Shown: positions 5,340-14,700, counted from the first letter of the stretch. The stretch: 15,795 nt of DNA from Streptomyces sp. NRRL B-1347 (GCF_000720325.1 NZ_JOJM01000101.1:1-15795); one strand, 5' to 3'. The notes: a model not told the origin generated them from the sequence alone. A program made the numbers and translations.

Positions 5340-6782
5340 TCAGGCGGGGGTGGCGGAGGCGGCGAGTTCCGTGGCCCGCCCGGCCGCCCGTTGTTCGAGG
5401 GCGCGCCGGTCGGGCTTGCCGTTGCGGTTGAGCGGGAAGCTGTCGATGACGACGACCCGGTTGGGGTGTTCGTACGAGGGCAGCGCGTCCTTGATGCGGC
5501 CGCGCCACTCGGCGACGTCCCGGCCCGTGGGGTCCTCGACGAAGAAGACCAGCTCGGCGCCGCGCGCGTCGTCGGGCAGGGCGATCACCTTGACGGTGCA
5601 GCCCGCGACGGCGGCCCTGCGCTCGATGATCTCCGGGTAGAGCGTGTACCCCATGCGGTGCACGGCGAGTTTGCGGCCCGCCACGAACAGGTTGCCGCTC
5701 TCGTCGAGGTGGCCGAGGTCACCGGTGCGGTACCAGCCCTGCTCGACCGGGGCGAGGGTGCCGTCCTCGGCGAGGTAACCGCCCATCATGTCGGGGGTGT
5801 TGACGACGAGCTCGCCCATCTCCCCGGCCGCGAGGACCTTGCCCTCGTCGTCCTGGACGGTCAGCTCCAGGCCCTTCATGACCTGGCCGCAGGCGACGGG
5901 GTTGTCGGTGGTCGCGAAGGCGATGTTGCCGAGTTCGGTGCTGCCGTAGCTGTCGAGCAGCGGCCGGCCGAAGTCGTCGACGTACGCGTCCGAGAGCGCC
6001 GGGTCGAGCGGGGCGGCGCCGCTGCAGAACATGCGGACGCGGCCGAGGGCGGCGCGCACGTCGGCCTGGCGCCGGGCGAGGTTGAGCATGCTGCGGTAGG
6101 TGGCCGGGGTGGCGTCGATGACGGTCACCCCGCACTGGCCGCCCATGAGGAGCGAGCGGTCGAGCCGCCGGTGCGGCGCGACGACGAGGGAGCACTCGGC
6201 GAGCCAGGCGATCAGCACCATGGACAGGCCGTACTGGTGCGCGAAGGGCAGCAGCGGCAGCAGGACGTCGCCGCGGCCGTGGCCCATGTGGTCGGCGTTG
6301 CGGCGCAGGTTCTCCAGGAAGCGGCCGCCGTTCTTGACCACGCCCTTGGGGGTGCCGGTGGAGCCGGAGGACCACATGATCAGGCCGTCCGGCAGGGCGC
6401 ACCACGCGTCGAAGTCGAGCGACGGCTCGGTCGGGACCAGGCCCGAGGCCTCGACGAGGAGCTTGTACAGGTAGACGGCGTCGCGCGTCTCGGCGGGCAT
6501 GGGAGCGTCGTCGTCGTACAGGCACAGGCGGGCGCGCGTGCGCTCGACGATGCGCGCGGTCTCGCGGGCGTGCTCCTGCTGGTCGACGAGGACGATGGAG
6601 GCGCCGACGTGCATCAGCGCGAAGAACGCGTTCAGCCAGGCCGCCGAGTTGCCGGCCTTGAGCAGCACCCGGTCGCCCGGCCTGACGCCTTCCGCGCGCA
6701 GGACCATCGCGACCCGCAAGGTGTCCTGCTCGAATTCAGCGAAGGTCCGCGCCGAATCTCCCGTGAAGATGTTCGGTGTCAT
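5340..6782 (-). CDS. Acyl-CoA ligase (ANL adenylating enzyme), probable starter-acid activation
   Basis: This 480-residue enzyme activates a carboxylic acid as the acyl-AMP and then transfers it to CoA (or a carrier protein). Visible core motifs: P-loop SSGSTGTPKG (138-147), YGSTE (279-283), YRTGD (351-355), the hinge region AGRKLAVHRMGYTLYPEIIE starting at 368, and the C-terminal catalytic Lys in NRNGKPDRR (Lys456). It is shorter than fatty-acyl-CoA ligases, mostly in the N-terminal region. ATG 6782 is preferred, with a GGGGG run eight bases upstream; TTG at 6785 is possible. It is the first gene of the five-gene minus-strand unit. With the downstream acyltransferase and amidinohydrolase it fits a 4-guanidinobutanoate:CoA ligase, the role known in azalomycin-type clusters. 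The substrate is inferred from context; I cannot read specificity from the pocket. Confidence 0.9.
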   Translation of the reverse strand: MTPNIFTGDSARTFAEFEQDTLRVAMVLRAEGVRPGDRVLLKAGNSAAWLNAFFALMHVGASIVLVDQQEHARETARIVERTRARLCLYDDDAPMPAETRDAVYLYKLLVEASGLVPTEPSLDFDAWCALPDGLIMWSSGSTGTPKGVVKNGGRFLENLRRNADHMGHGRGDVLLPLLPFAHQYGLSMVLIAWLAECSLVVAPHRRLDRSLLMGGQCGVTVIDATPATYRSMLNLARRQADVRAALGRVRMFCSGAAPLDPALSDAYVDDFGRPLLDSYGSTELGNIAFATTDNPVACGQVMKGLELTVQDDEGKVLAAGEMGELVVNTPDMMGGYLAEDGTLAPVEQGWYRTGDLGHLDESGNLFVAGRKLAVHRMGYTLYPEIIERRAAVAGCTVKVIALPDDARGAELVFFVEDPTGRDVAEWRGRIKDALPSYEHPNRVVVIDSFPLNRNGKPDRRALEQRAAGRATELAASATPA

Positions 6783-6810
6783 CAAAGCCGCCCCCTTTCC
6801 CGGTTCTGAG

Positions 6811-6838
6811 AATCAACGGGCACGAAAAGGTCGAGCAA
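6811..6838 (-). promoter_or_regulatory. Possible promoter of the ligase operon
   Basis: On the minus strand TTGCTC (6838-6833) is followed after 16 bases by TTGATT (6816-6811), a weak match to the main vegetative -35/-10 pattern. Transcription would begin about 20-25 bases before the ATG at 6782, which leaves room for the GGGGG ribosome binding site. The match is only partial. Confidence 0.3.
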
Positions 6839-6868
6839 TTCTCCTGCCCCGGTCCAGTCGCCGGGGAG

Positions 6869-6884
6869 CTAGCGTAAAAGCTAG
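6869..6884. promoter_or_regulatory. Inverted repeat CTAGC-N6-GCTAG, candidate operator
   Basis: CTAGC (6869-6873) and GCTAG (6880-6884) flank GTAAAA. This gives a 16-bp element in the divergent region, about 90 bases upstream of the ligase start. Length and CT-G...C-AG ends resemble the 16-bp operator that I recall for PAS-LuxR regulators of polyene clusters (PimM type, CTVGGGAWWTCCCBAG). The inner bases do not match that consensus, so a regulator cannot be named. Confidence 0.35.
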
Positions 6885-6906
6885 GCGGCAGCCTTGCGCC
6901 GCAGAA

Positions 6907-6934
6907 CCCCTATCCTCCCCCTAACACCCCCTGA
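6907..6934. repeat. Three helically phased CCCCT(A/G) repeats
   Basis: CCCCTA (6907-6912), CCCCCTAA (6917-6924) and CCCCCTGA (6927-6934) place the T at 6911, 6922 and 6932, steps of 11 and 10 bases. On the other strand the units read TAGGGG. Such spacing puts the same bases on one face of the helix, as expected for cooperative activator binding. They lie between the two divergent genes, about 100-130 bases before the glycosyltransferase start. Confidence 0.45.
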
Positions 6935-6936
6935 GC

Positions 6937-6963
6937 AGGCAACTTGCCGCTCGCAGGGGCAAG
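6937..6963. promoter_or_regulatory. Cluster of GGCAA half-sites, candidate regulator binding site
   Basis: Three related half-sites occur in 27 bases: GGCAA (6938-6942), its inverse TTGCC (6944-6948), and GGCAAG (6958-6963). CTTGCCG (6943-6949) is the exact complement of CGGCAAG, the heptamer I recall for the SARP-LAL regulator PimR. The spacing does not follow the regular 11-bp SARP layout, so this is a lead, not an assignment. Confidence 0.3.
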
Positions 6964-7025
6964 CTGACGGGCCGTGCGAGCGACTACCTTCGACCGTGTT
7001 TCAGGCCATCTACTTCATCAGCCGC

Positions 7026-7030
7026 GGAGG
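7026..7030 (+). promoter_or_regulatory. Ribosome binding site GGAGG fixing the GTG start of the glycosyltransferase
   Basis: GGAGG at 7026-7030 is followed after five bases by GTG at 7036. This is the strongest ribosome binding site in the window, and it decides for the rare start codon. Confidence 0.8.
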
Positions 7031-7035
7031 CCCCG

Positions 7036-8631
7036 GTGGGAGTTCGGACGAAGACCGGTCAGGGACCGGTCGAGGACCAGGATAAAGAACGGCAGGAGAC
7101 ATCCGCGATCCTGCCGGAGGAAAAGGAAGAAAAGGAAGGGGCAGTCGGGCGGGATTCCGCGGGGCTGCCGGAGTTCGCCGGCCGGTGGGCGGGCGCGGTC
7201 GCGGGCGCGTCCGGCCTCGCGCTGCTGCTCGTCAGCACGCGGTACGGATTCCAGGGCGACGAGCTGTACTTCCTCGGTGCCGGGCAGCATCTGGACTGGG
7301 GGTACGCGGACCAGCCGGTGCTCCTGCCGCTGCTCGCCCGCGCCATCGACGCGCTGTCCGGCGGCTCGCTGTTCGCGCTGCGGCTGCTGCCCGCGCTGCT
7401 CACCGTGGCGGGCGTGCTCGTCGCGGCGCTCATCGCGCGCGAGTTCGGCGGCGCCCGGCGGGCGCAGCTGCTTACGGCGGCCGCGTACGGCTTCGCCCCC
7501 GCCGTCCTGATCAGCGGGCACGCGCTGTCGACGATGGCGGTCGACCTGTTCCTGTGGACGCTGGTGAACTGGCTCCTCGTCCGCTGGGTGCGCGCCCGCG
7601 AGGACCGGCTGCTGCTGTGGGCGGGCCTGGCGACGGCGCTGGCGCTCCAGGGCAAGTATCTGATCGTCGGCTACTGGCTGGTCGTCGCGGTCGCCGTGTT
7701 CGCCGTCGGCCCGCGCGAGCTGCTGCGCCGCAAGGAGCTGTGGATCGGCGCCGCGGTCTCCGTGGTCACGTCGCTGCCGGGTCTGATCTGGCAGGCGCGG
7801 CACGACTGGCCGCAGCTGGAGATGTCGAAGGTCCTCGCCGACGAGGGCATCCTGGGCGGCCGCGCGGGCTTCCTGCCGTATCTGATCGTCCTGTCCGGCG
7901 GCGTGTTCACCGTCGTCCTGGTCTACGGCCTGGTGCGGCTGCTCCGCTCCCCCGAGCTCGCCCCGTACCGCTTCCTGGCGTGGACGTTCCTCGGTCTGAC
8001 GGCCGTGTTCCTGGTCACCGGCGGCCGTCCCGCGTACGTGGTGGGCGCGTTCGCGCCGCTGTGGGCGGCGGGCGCGGTCGCGCTCGGCCGCGGCGAGGGC
8101 GCCCGCTGGTGGCGCTGGCTGGCCGCCTGGCCGGTGGTCGCGCTGACGGCCCTGGTGTGCGTGGCGCTGTCCCTTCCGGTGTATCCGGTGTCGCAGGTGA
8201 CGAAGACCGAGCAGCCCGACAACAACCCGATGACCGCGGAGACGCTGCGCTGGCCGCATCTGATCGACGCCGTCGAGAAGGCGTACCGGACGCTGCCCGC
8301 CGACGGCCGGAAGCGGGCCGTCGTGGTCACGCAGTACTACGAGCAGGCGGGCGCCGTCGACCACTTGGGCGCCGACCGCGGCCTGCCGTCCGCGTACAGC
8401 GGCCACCGCGGCTACTGGTACTTCGGCGCGCCGTCGGACTCCTCGGGCCCGGTCCTGTACGTGGGTGCGGACGTCGCGAAGCTGAAGCCGTACTTCTCGT
8501 CGGTGAAGAAGGCCGCGAAGGCGGCGGGCGGCCCCGGCGAGAGCTTCGTCGACGGGGTTCCGGTGTGGGTGCTCGACGGCCGGAACGAGCCGTGGTCGAA
8601 GATCTGGGAGGACTACGGCCACCTGTCCTGA
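7036..8631 (+). CDS. Membrane glycosyltransferase, GT39/ArnT-like (polyprenyl-phosphate sugar donor)
   Basis: This 531-residue integral membrane protein starts at GTG 7036. An acidic, Lys/Glu-rich cytoplasmic leader (1-45) precedes the first helix (about 50-68). Directly after it comes YGFQGDELYFLGAG with the Asp-Glu pair (75-76) that serves as catalytic/metal site in the first outer loop of PMT/ArnT enzymes. Further helices lie near 94-135, 145-185, 192-225, 236-252, 280-304, 311-328, 333-350 and 361-383. GGRPAYVVGAFAPLWAAGA (329-347) matches the family's conserved loop-helix. A soluble C-terminal domain of about 150 residues follows (VVVTQYYEQAGAVDHLG). Such enzymes move a sugar from a polyprenyl phosphate carrier to an acceptor on the outer face of the membrane. 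It is divergent from the ligase operon and convergent with the PKS, inside the cluster, so the acceptor may be the exported polyketide. A cell-envelope acceptor is also possible. Confidence 0.85.
   Translation: MGVRTKTGQGPVEDQDKERQETSAILPEEKEEKEGAVGRDSAGLPEFAGRWAGAVAGASGLALLLVSTRYGFQGDELYFLGAGQHLDWGYADQPVLLPLLARAIDALSGGSLFALRLLPALLTVAGVLVAALIAREFGGARRAQLLTAAAYGFAPAVLISGHALSTMAVDLFLWTLVNWLLVRWVRAREDRLLLWAGLATALALQGKYLIVGYWLVVAVAVFAVGPRELLRRKELWIGAAVSVVTSLPGLIWQARHDWPQLEMSKVLADEGILGGRAGFLPYLIVLSGGVFTVVLVYGLVRLLRSPELAPYRFLAWTFLGLTAVFLVTGGRPAYVVGAFAPLWAAGAVALGRGEGARWWRWLAAWPVVALTALVCVALSLPVYPVSQVTKTEQPDNNPMTAETLRWPHLIDAVEKAYRTLPADGRKRAVVVTQYYEQAGAVDHLGADRGLPSAYSGHRGYWYFGAPSDSSGPVLYVGADVAKLKPYFSSVKKAAKAAGGPGESFVDGVPVWVLDGRNEPWSKIWEDYGHLS
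7053..7071 (+). repeat. Paired 8-bp palindromes GACCGGTC within the glycosyltransferase start region
   Basis: GACCGGTC occurs at 7053-7060 and 7064-7071 with AGG between. Each copy is a perfect palindrome, and together they can form an 8-bp stem with a 3-base loop in the mRNA, 17 bases after the GTG start. It could be an operator pair or an early coding-region hairpin that limits translation. It codes for residues 6-12 and may be incidental. Confidence 0.45.
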
Positions 8632-8658
8632 CCGCGCCCCCGGCGCCGCCCGCGCGAA

Positions 8659-8696
8659 ACGGCCCCGCCCCCACCGGATGGTGGGGGCGGGGCCGT
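8659..8696. terminator. Bidirectional terminator between glycosyltransferase and PKS
   Basis: Positions 8659-8675 and 8680-8696 form a perfect 17-bp stem with the loop GGAT. It starts 27 bases after the glycosyltransferase stop (8631) and 55 bases beyond the PKS stop (8752-8754). Both genes converge on it, so it probably serves both. There is no T tract. Confidence 0.82.
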
Positions 8697-8751
8697 CGTG
8701 CTGGGCGGGTCCCGGGCGTGCCGGGCGGGGGCCGGAGCCGTGCCGGGCGGG

Positions 8752-11700
8752 TCAGAGGCGGTCCAGCCACTCCTCCACGGCGCGCGCCGTGGAGCGGGAG
8801 TGCTCCTCCATCACCGTGAAGTGGGTGCCGGGCACGTCGACGGTGGTGTGCTCCAGCTTCCAGGACGGGCGCCAGTCGTAGTCCTTCGTCCACTCCATGA
8901 GCGGCTCGCCCGCCCGGACCAGGAGGGTGGGCGCCGCGACCTCCTCGGGCAGCAGGCCGAGGAACATGTAGCGGGCCATGGCGGTCACCCAGGCGTCGCC
9001 CCAGTCGTTGTCGTCCGCGCCGGGCACCAAGTCGTAGCGGTCGCTGAGCTGTTCGCCCATCGCGGCCGCCATGTCGCCGAGCGCCTTCTCGTCGACGTAG
9101 GTGTCGACGAGCACCACACCGGCGGGCCCGGCGCCCCTGCGCTCCAGCTCCCGCGCCACGGCGTGCGCGACGAGGCCGCCGGAGGAGTGCCCGGACAGGA
9201 CGTACGGCTTGTCGCCGACATGGCGCTGCACGGTGTCGGCGTGCAGCCGCACCAGCGCCTCCTTGTCGGCGGGCAGCAACTCGCCCTCCAGGAAGCCGGG
9301 GTGCGTGATGACGCTGACGTCGCGCCGGTCGCGGAAGTACGCGCCGAAGCGGGCGTAGTCGTACGCGCTGGACCGGCCGACGTACGAGGTGAACATCACC
9401 AGGGCGGTCTCCTCCGCCCCCTCCGTGGCGCGTGCGAGCGTGAACGGGGCGCGCGGGGCGCCGAGTTCGGCCTCGTCGGTGAACGAGGCGCGGAACTGCG
9501 CCATGGTGCGCAGCAGCGGGATCAGGTCGTCGGCACGGCCCTGTCGCGCGGCCTCGTCGTACAGCTCGGCGAGGCCGGTGGCGGGCCGGGGCGCGGCCGG
9601 GTCCGGGTGCGCGGGTGCGTCGGGCGTCGGCGCGGGCCGCGGCGGCGCCTGCTCGGTCCGGAGCGGACGCCCTGCCTCGTGCCCGGGCCGCGGCGCCGGG
9701 CCGTCCGTCTGGGGCAGGGCCTGCTCCAGGTCGTGCGCGAGGCGCTCGGCGAGGGACCTCGGGGTGCGGTTCTGGAAGACCAGGGTCGCGGGCAGGCGCA
9801 GACCGGTGGCGGCCGCGAGGCGGTTGCGCAGCTCGACGCCGGTGAGGGAGTCGAAGCCGAGCTCCAGGAAGCCCCGTTCGTCCTCGACGCGGTCGGCGGA
9901 CGCGTGGCCGAGGACGGCCGCCGCCTGGTCCCGCACGAGCGCGCCGAGCAGTTCGGCGCGCTCGGCGCCGGACGCGGCCGCGAGGCGGCGTGCGAACGCC
10001 TCCGCCTCGGACGCGGCGGCGCCTGCGGCAGTGCGCCGGGCGGGCACCCGTACCAGGCGCCGCAGCAGCGGCGGCACGGCGTCGCCCCGGCGTGCGCCCG
10101 CCCGCAGGGCCGCCGTGTCCAGGCGCACGGGCAGCAGCAGCGGCGCGCCGAGGGCGCGGGCGGCGTCGAGGAGTGCGACGCCTTCCGCCGAGGACAGCGG
10201 CAGGACGCCGCCGCGCGAGATGCGGCTGCGGCGGGCCTCGTCGAGGTGTCCGGTCATCTCGCTGCTCTCGGCCCACAGGCCCCAGGCGAGCGAGGTGGCG
10301 GGCACGCCCCGGGCGCGCAGGTGGTGCGCGAGGGCGTCGAGGAAGGCGTTGGCCGCCGCGTAGTTGCCCTGGCCGGGGCTGCCGAAGGTGGCGGCCGCGG
10401 AGGAGAACAGGACGAACTCCGCGAGGTCCTGCCCGGCCGTCAGCTCGGCGAGGTTCAGAGCCGCGTCCAGCTTGGGCCGCAGGACCTCGTCCACGCGCTC
10501 CGGCGTCAGGGACGCCACCAGGGCGTCGTCCAGGACTCCCGCGGTGTGCACGACGGCGGTCAGCGGGTGTGCCGCCGGGACCGTGGCGAGGGCCTCGGCC
10601 AGGGCGTCGCGGTCCGCCGCGTCGCAGGCGACCACGCGTGCCTCGGCGCCGAGGGCTTCGAGCGCGGCCACGAGGTCGGCGGCGCCCGGCGCGGCCGGGC
10701 CCCTGCGGCTGGTCAGGAGCAGGCGGCGGGCGCCGTGCTCGGCCACCAGGTGGCGGGCGACGAGGGCGCCCAGGGTGCCGGTGGCACCGGTGATCAGGAC
10801 CGTGCCCTCGGGGTCGGGCGTACGGACCTCCGGGGCGCCCGGGTGAACCTGGTGCCCCTGGTGCCCCTGGTGGCCCTGCGTGGCCGCCGGGGCTGTCGCG
10901 GGCACCAGGCGCGGTGCGAGCAGCGCCCCTTCGCGGACGGCCAGTTGCGGCTCGTCCAGGGCGAGGCCGTGGGCGAGCAGGTCGGCGGCCGGACGGCCGT
11001 CGGCCCGGTCGTCGGCGCCGCCCAGGTCGAGCAGCACGCAGCCGGCGCCGTCGGGGCCGCCCGCCTGCTCGGACCGGGCGGAGCGGGCCAGGCCCCAGAC
11101 CGCGGCGTGCGTCAGGTCGGGCACGTCGCCGCCGTCGGTGGCCACCGCGCCCCGGGTCACCAGGACCAGGCGGGCGGCGCCGAGGCGCGGCTCGGCCTGC
11201 CAGTCCTGGAGGAGGCCGAGCGCCCGGTGCAGGGCGGCGCGGGCCCGGGCCGCGGTGGCTTCGGCGGCCGCGTCCGGGTCGGGGCCCGGCGCGAAGGTGA
11301 CGAGCACCGCGTCGGGGGCCGTCGCACCGGCGTCGAGGGCCGCGCCGAGCGCGTCGGTGTCGGCGTAGGCGGCCACGCGCGCGCCGGACGCGGTGAGTTC
11401 GGCGCCCACCTTCAGGTCGTCGGGGCCGACCGTGGCCCAGGTCAGGGCCGTGGCGTCGGCCGCGCCCGAGGGCAGCGGCGTCCACTCGACGCCGAACAGC
11501 GCGTCGCGGTGCCCGGCGCGCCCGCCGCCGGAGGCCGCGCGCAGCTGCTCGGGGGCGACCGGGCGCAGTTCCAGGGAGTCGGCGCGGGCGACCGGCGCGC
11601 CCGTGTCGTCGGCGAACAGCAGCTCCACGCCGCCGGTCCCGGCGGGCCGCACCCGGACCCGCAGCACGGTCGCGCCCTGCGCGGCCAGCAAGACGCCGGT

Positions 11701-14700
11701 CCAGGCGAACGGCAGCCGCACGCCGCCGGTCTCCGCGAAGGGGGCGAGGGCCACGGTGTGCAGGGCGGCGTCGAGGAGCGCGGGGTGCACGCCGAAGGAG
11801 CGGGCGTCGCGGTGGGCGCTCTCGGGCAGCCGCACCTCGGCGTACACCGCGTCGCCCGCCGGGTCTCGCCAGGCGGCGCGCAGCCCCTGGAAGGCCGGGC
11901 CGTAGGCGAGCCCGCCCTCGGCGAGGCGCTCGTAGAACCCGTCGACGGCCACGGCTTCGGCGCCCTCGGGCGGCCACACGGTCAGGGCCGTGTCCCTCTC
12001 CTCGTACGCGCCGTCGGCGAGGGTGCCGGTGGCGTGCCGGGTCCACGGGGCGTCGGTGGCGCCCTGGGCCCGGGAGGAGACGGTCAGCGGGCGGCGCCCT
12101 TCGGTGTCGGGGGCGCCGACCCACACCTGGAGCGTGCGGGTGTCGTCGCCGTCGACGACCAGCGGCGCCTGGAGGGTGAGTTCCTCGACGAGCCCGCAGC
12201 CGACCTCGTCGCCCGCGCGCAGCGCCATCTCCACGTACGCGGTGCCCGGCAGGAGCACGGTGTCCCCGACGGCGTGGTCGGCGAGCCAGGGGTGGGTGCG
12301 CCGGGAGAGCCGTCCGGTGAGCACGTACTGGTCGGCGTCGGCCAGCTCCATCCGGGCGCCGAGCAGCGGGTGCCCCGCCGCCTCGATGCCGACGGAGGCC
12401 ACGTCGCCCGCTCCCGCGAGGGCCGGCTCGGGCCAGTAGCGCTCCCGCTGGAACGCGTACGTGGGCAGGTCGAGGGTGGTGCGGGCGCCGGGCAGGAGCG
12501 CCGCCCAGTCGAGTTCGGCGCCGTGGACGTGGGCCGCGGCGAGGGCGGCGAGCAGCCGCTCGGGGCCGCCCTCGTCGCGGCGCAGGGAGCCGAGCGCGAC
12601 GGCGCCGGTGTGCGCGGTGGCAGTGGCAGTGGCGTCGATGGTCTCCTGCACCGGGACGGTGAGCACCGGGTGCGGGCTCATCTCCAGGAACAGGCCGTGG
12701 CCTTCGCCGAGCAGACCGCGCGTGGCCTGCTCGAAGAGGACGGTGTGGCGCAGGTTGCGGTACCAGTATCCGGCGTCCATGGGCGTGTCGGCCGTGAGCC
12801 AGGCGCCGGTGAGGGTCGAGTACAGCGGGATGTCGGCGGCGCGCGGGCTCAGCCCCGTCAGGGCCTGTTCGATGCGGGCCTCGATCTGCTCCACGTACGC
12901 GGAGTGCGAGGCGTAGTCCACCGGGACGGCGCGCGCCCGTACGCCCTGCTCGGCGCAGCGGGCCACCAGCTCTTCGAGGGCTTCGGGGTCGCCCGCGACG
13001 ACGACCTGGGAGGGGCCGTTGACGACGGCGATCTCGACGCGTCCTGCCCAGGCCGCGAGGAGCGTCTCGGCCTCGGCCTTCGGCAGGACGAGGGAGACCA
13101 TGCCGCCCTTGCCGGACAGTTCGCGGATCGCCTGGCTGCGCAGGGCGACGACGCGGGCGGCATCCCGCAGGGGCAGGACGCCCGCGACGCACGCGGCGGC
13201 GATCTCGCCCTGGCTGTGCCCGACGACGGCGGCGGGCTTCACCCCGGCCGCCCGCCACACCTCGGCCAGGGACACCATCACGGCGAACAGGACGGGCTGG
13301 ACCACGTCGACGCGGTCGAAGTTCGCGCCGCCCAGCTCCTCGGTGAGGTCCCAGTCCACGAACTCGGACAGGGCGTCGGCGCACTCCCGCATGCGCGCCG
13401 CGAACACGGGGCTGGCGGCGAGGAGCTCGCGTCCCATGCCCGCCCACTGCGCACCCTGGCCGGGGAAGACGAACACCGGGCGGACCGTGCCGCCGGGGGC
13501 GCGGCCCGCGACGACGTCACGGGCCTTTGTGTCGCCCTGCGCCAGCCGGTCGAGGGCGGCGACGAGCTCCGCGCGACCGCGCCCGTGCACCAGGCCGCGG
13601 TGCTCGAACCGCGAGCGCGCCACGGCCAGGGACAGGCCCACGTCGGCAAGGTCGGCGCCCGGGTGGGCGAGCAGGTGCTCGCGCAGCTGTCGCGCCTGCG
13701 CCCGCAGTGCCTCCGGGGTCTTGCCGGACAGGACCAGCGGCACCAGGCCGGGGAAGACCCGCGGCGCTTCGGCGGCCTCGGGCGCGGCGGCCGGGGCGGC
13801 CTCCGGTGCCTCTTCGAGGATCACGTGGGCGTTCGTGCCGCTGATGCCGAAGGAGGAGACGCCCGCGCGGCGCGGCGCGCCGTCCGCGCGGCCGGGCCAG
13901 TCCCGGTTCTCGGTGAGGAGTTCCACTCCCCCGCCGGACCAGTCGACTTCGGGGGTGGGGGCGTCCACGTACAGGGTCTTCGGCAGCACGCTGTGGCGCA
14001 TCGCCAGCACCGTCTTGATGACGCCGCCGACTCCGGCGGCGGCCTGGGTGTGGGCGATGTTCGACTTCAGCGAGCCCAGCCACAGCGGCCGGTCGTCCGT
14101 GTGCTCCTTGCCGTACGTGGCGATGAGCGCCTGCGCCTCGATGGGGTCGCCGAGGGTGGTGCCGGTGCCGTGGGCCTCGACCGCGTCCACGTCGGCCGCG
14201 GTGAGGCGGGCGTCGGTGAGGGCGGCGCGGATGACGCGCTGCTGCGAGGGGCCGTTGGGGGCGGTCAGGCCGTTGCTGGCGCCGTCCTGGTTGATGGCGG
14301 AGCCCCGTACGACCGCGAGGACCGGGTGGCCGTTGCGGCGGGCGTCGGAGAGCCGCTCCAGGACGAGCATGCCGACGCCTTCGCCCCAGCCGGTGCCGTC
14401 GGCCGCCGCGGCGAACGACTTGCAGCGGCCGTCGGGGGCCAGGCCGCGCTGGCGGCTGAACTCCGCGAACGAGGTGGGCGTCGGCATGACGGCCGCGCCG
14501 CCCGCGAGCGCCATCGCGCACTCGCCCTGCCGCAGCGCGCGCACGGCCAGGTGCAGCGCGACGAGCGAGGAGGAGCAGGCGGTGTCGACGGTGACGGCCG
14601 GGCCTTCGAAGCCGAAGGAGTACGAGAGGCGGCCGGAGGCGACGCTGGCCGCGTCGCCGGTCATGACGTAGCCCTCGACGCCTTCGGTACCGTGCAGCGT

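Noticed and set aside
4327..5508. N-terminal extension of the P450 frame up to 5508
   Set aside because: The extension is Arg/Pro-rich shadow of the acyltransferase. The P450 begins at the ATG coupled to the acyltransferase stop (TGATG).
1814..6782. Beta-amino-acid macrolactam starter system (VinN/VinM/VinK/VinJ type)
   Set aside because: A ligase and a VinK-like transferase would fit. No amino-acid-adding ligase, carrier protein or peptidase is seen in the operon, and an amidinohydrolase is present.
920..6809. Long plus-strand open frames opposite the minus-strand operon (920-3217, 2920-4701, 4398-6809)
   Set aside because: Their products are low-complexity, rich in Gly, Ala, Val, Asp, Glu and Arg, and match no family. 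They are the usual antisense shadow of high-GC genes. The minus-strand genes carry clear catalytic motifs.
7018..8622. Antisense frame opposite the glycosyltransferase
   Set aside because: The product is Gln/Arg/Asp-rich with no recognisable fold. The plus strand has a strong ribosome binding site and a clear membrane-protein pattern.
8327..13447. 1706-residue minus-strand open frame overlapping the PKS
   Set aside because: It is an Arg/Pro/Ala-rich frame-shifted shadow of the PKS on the same strand and has no domain motifs.
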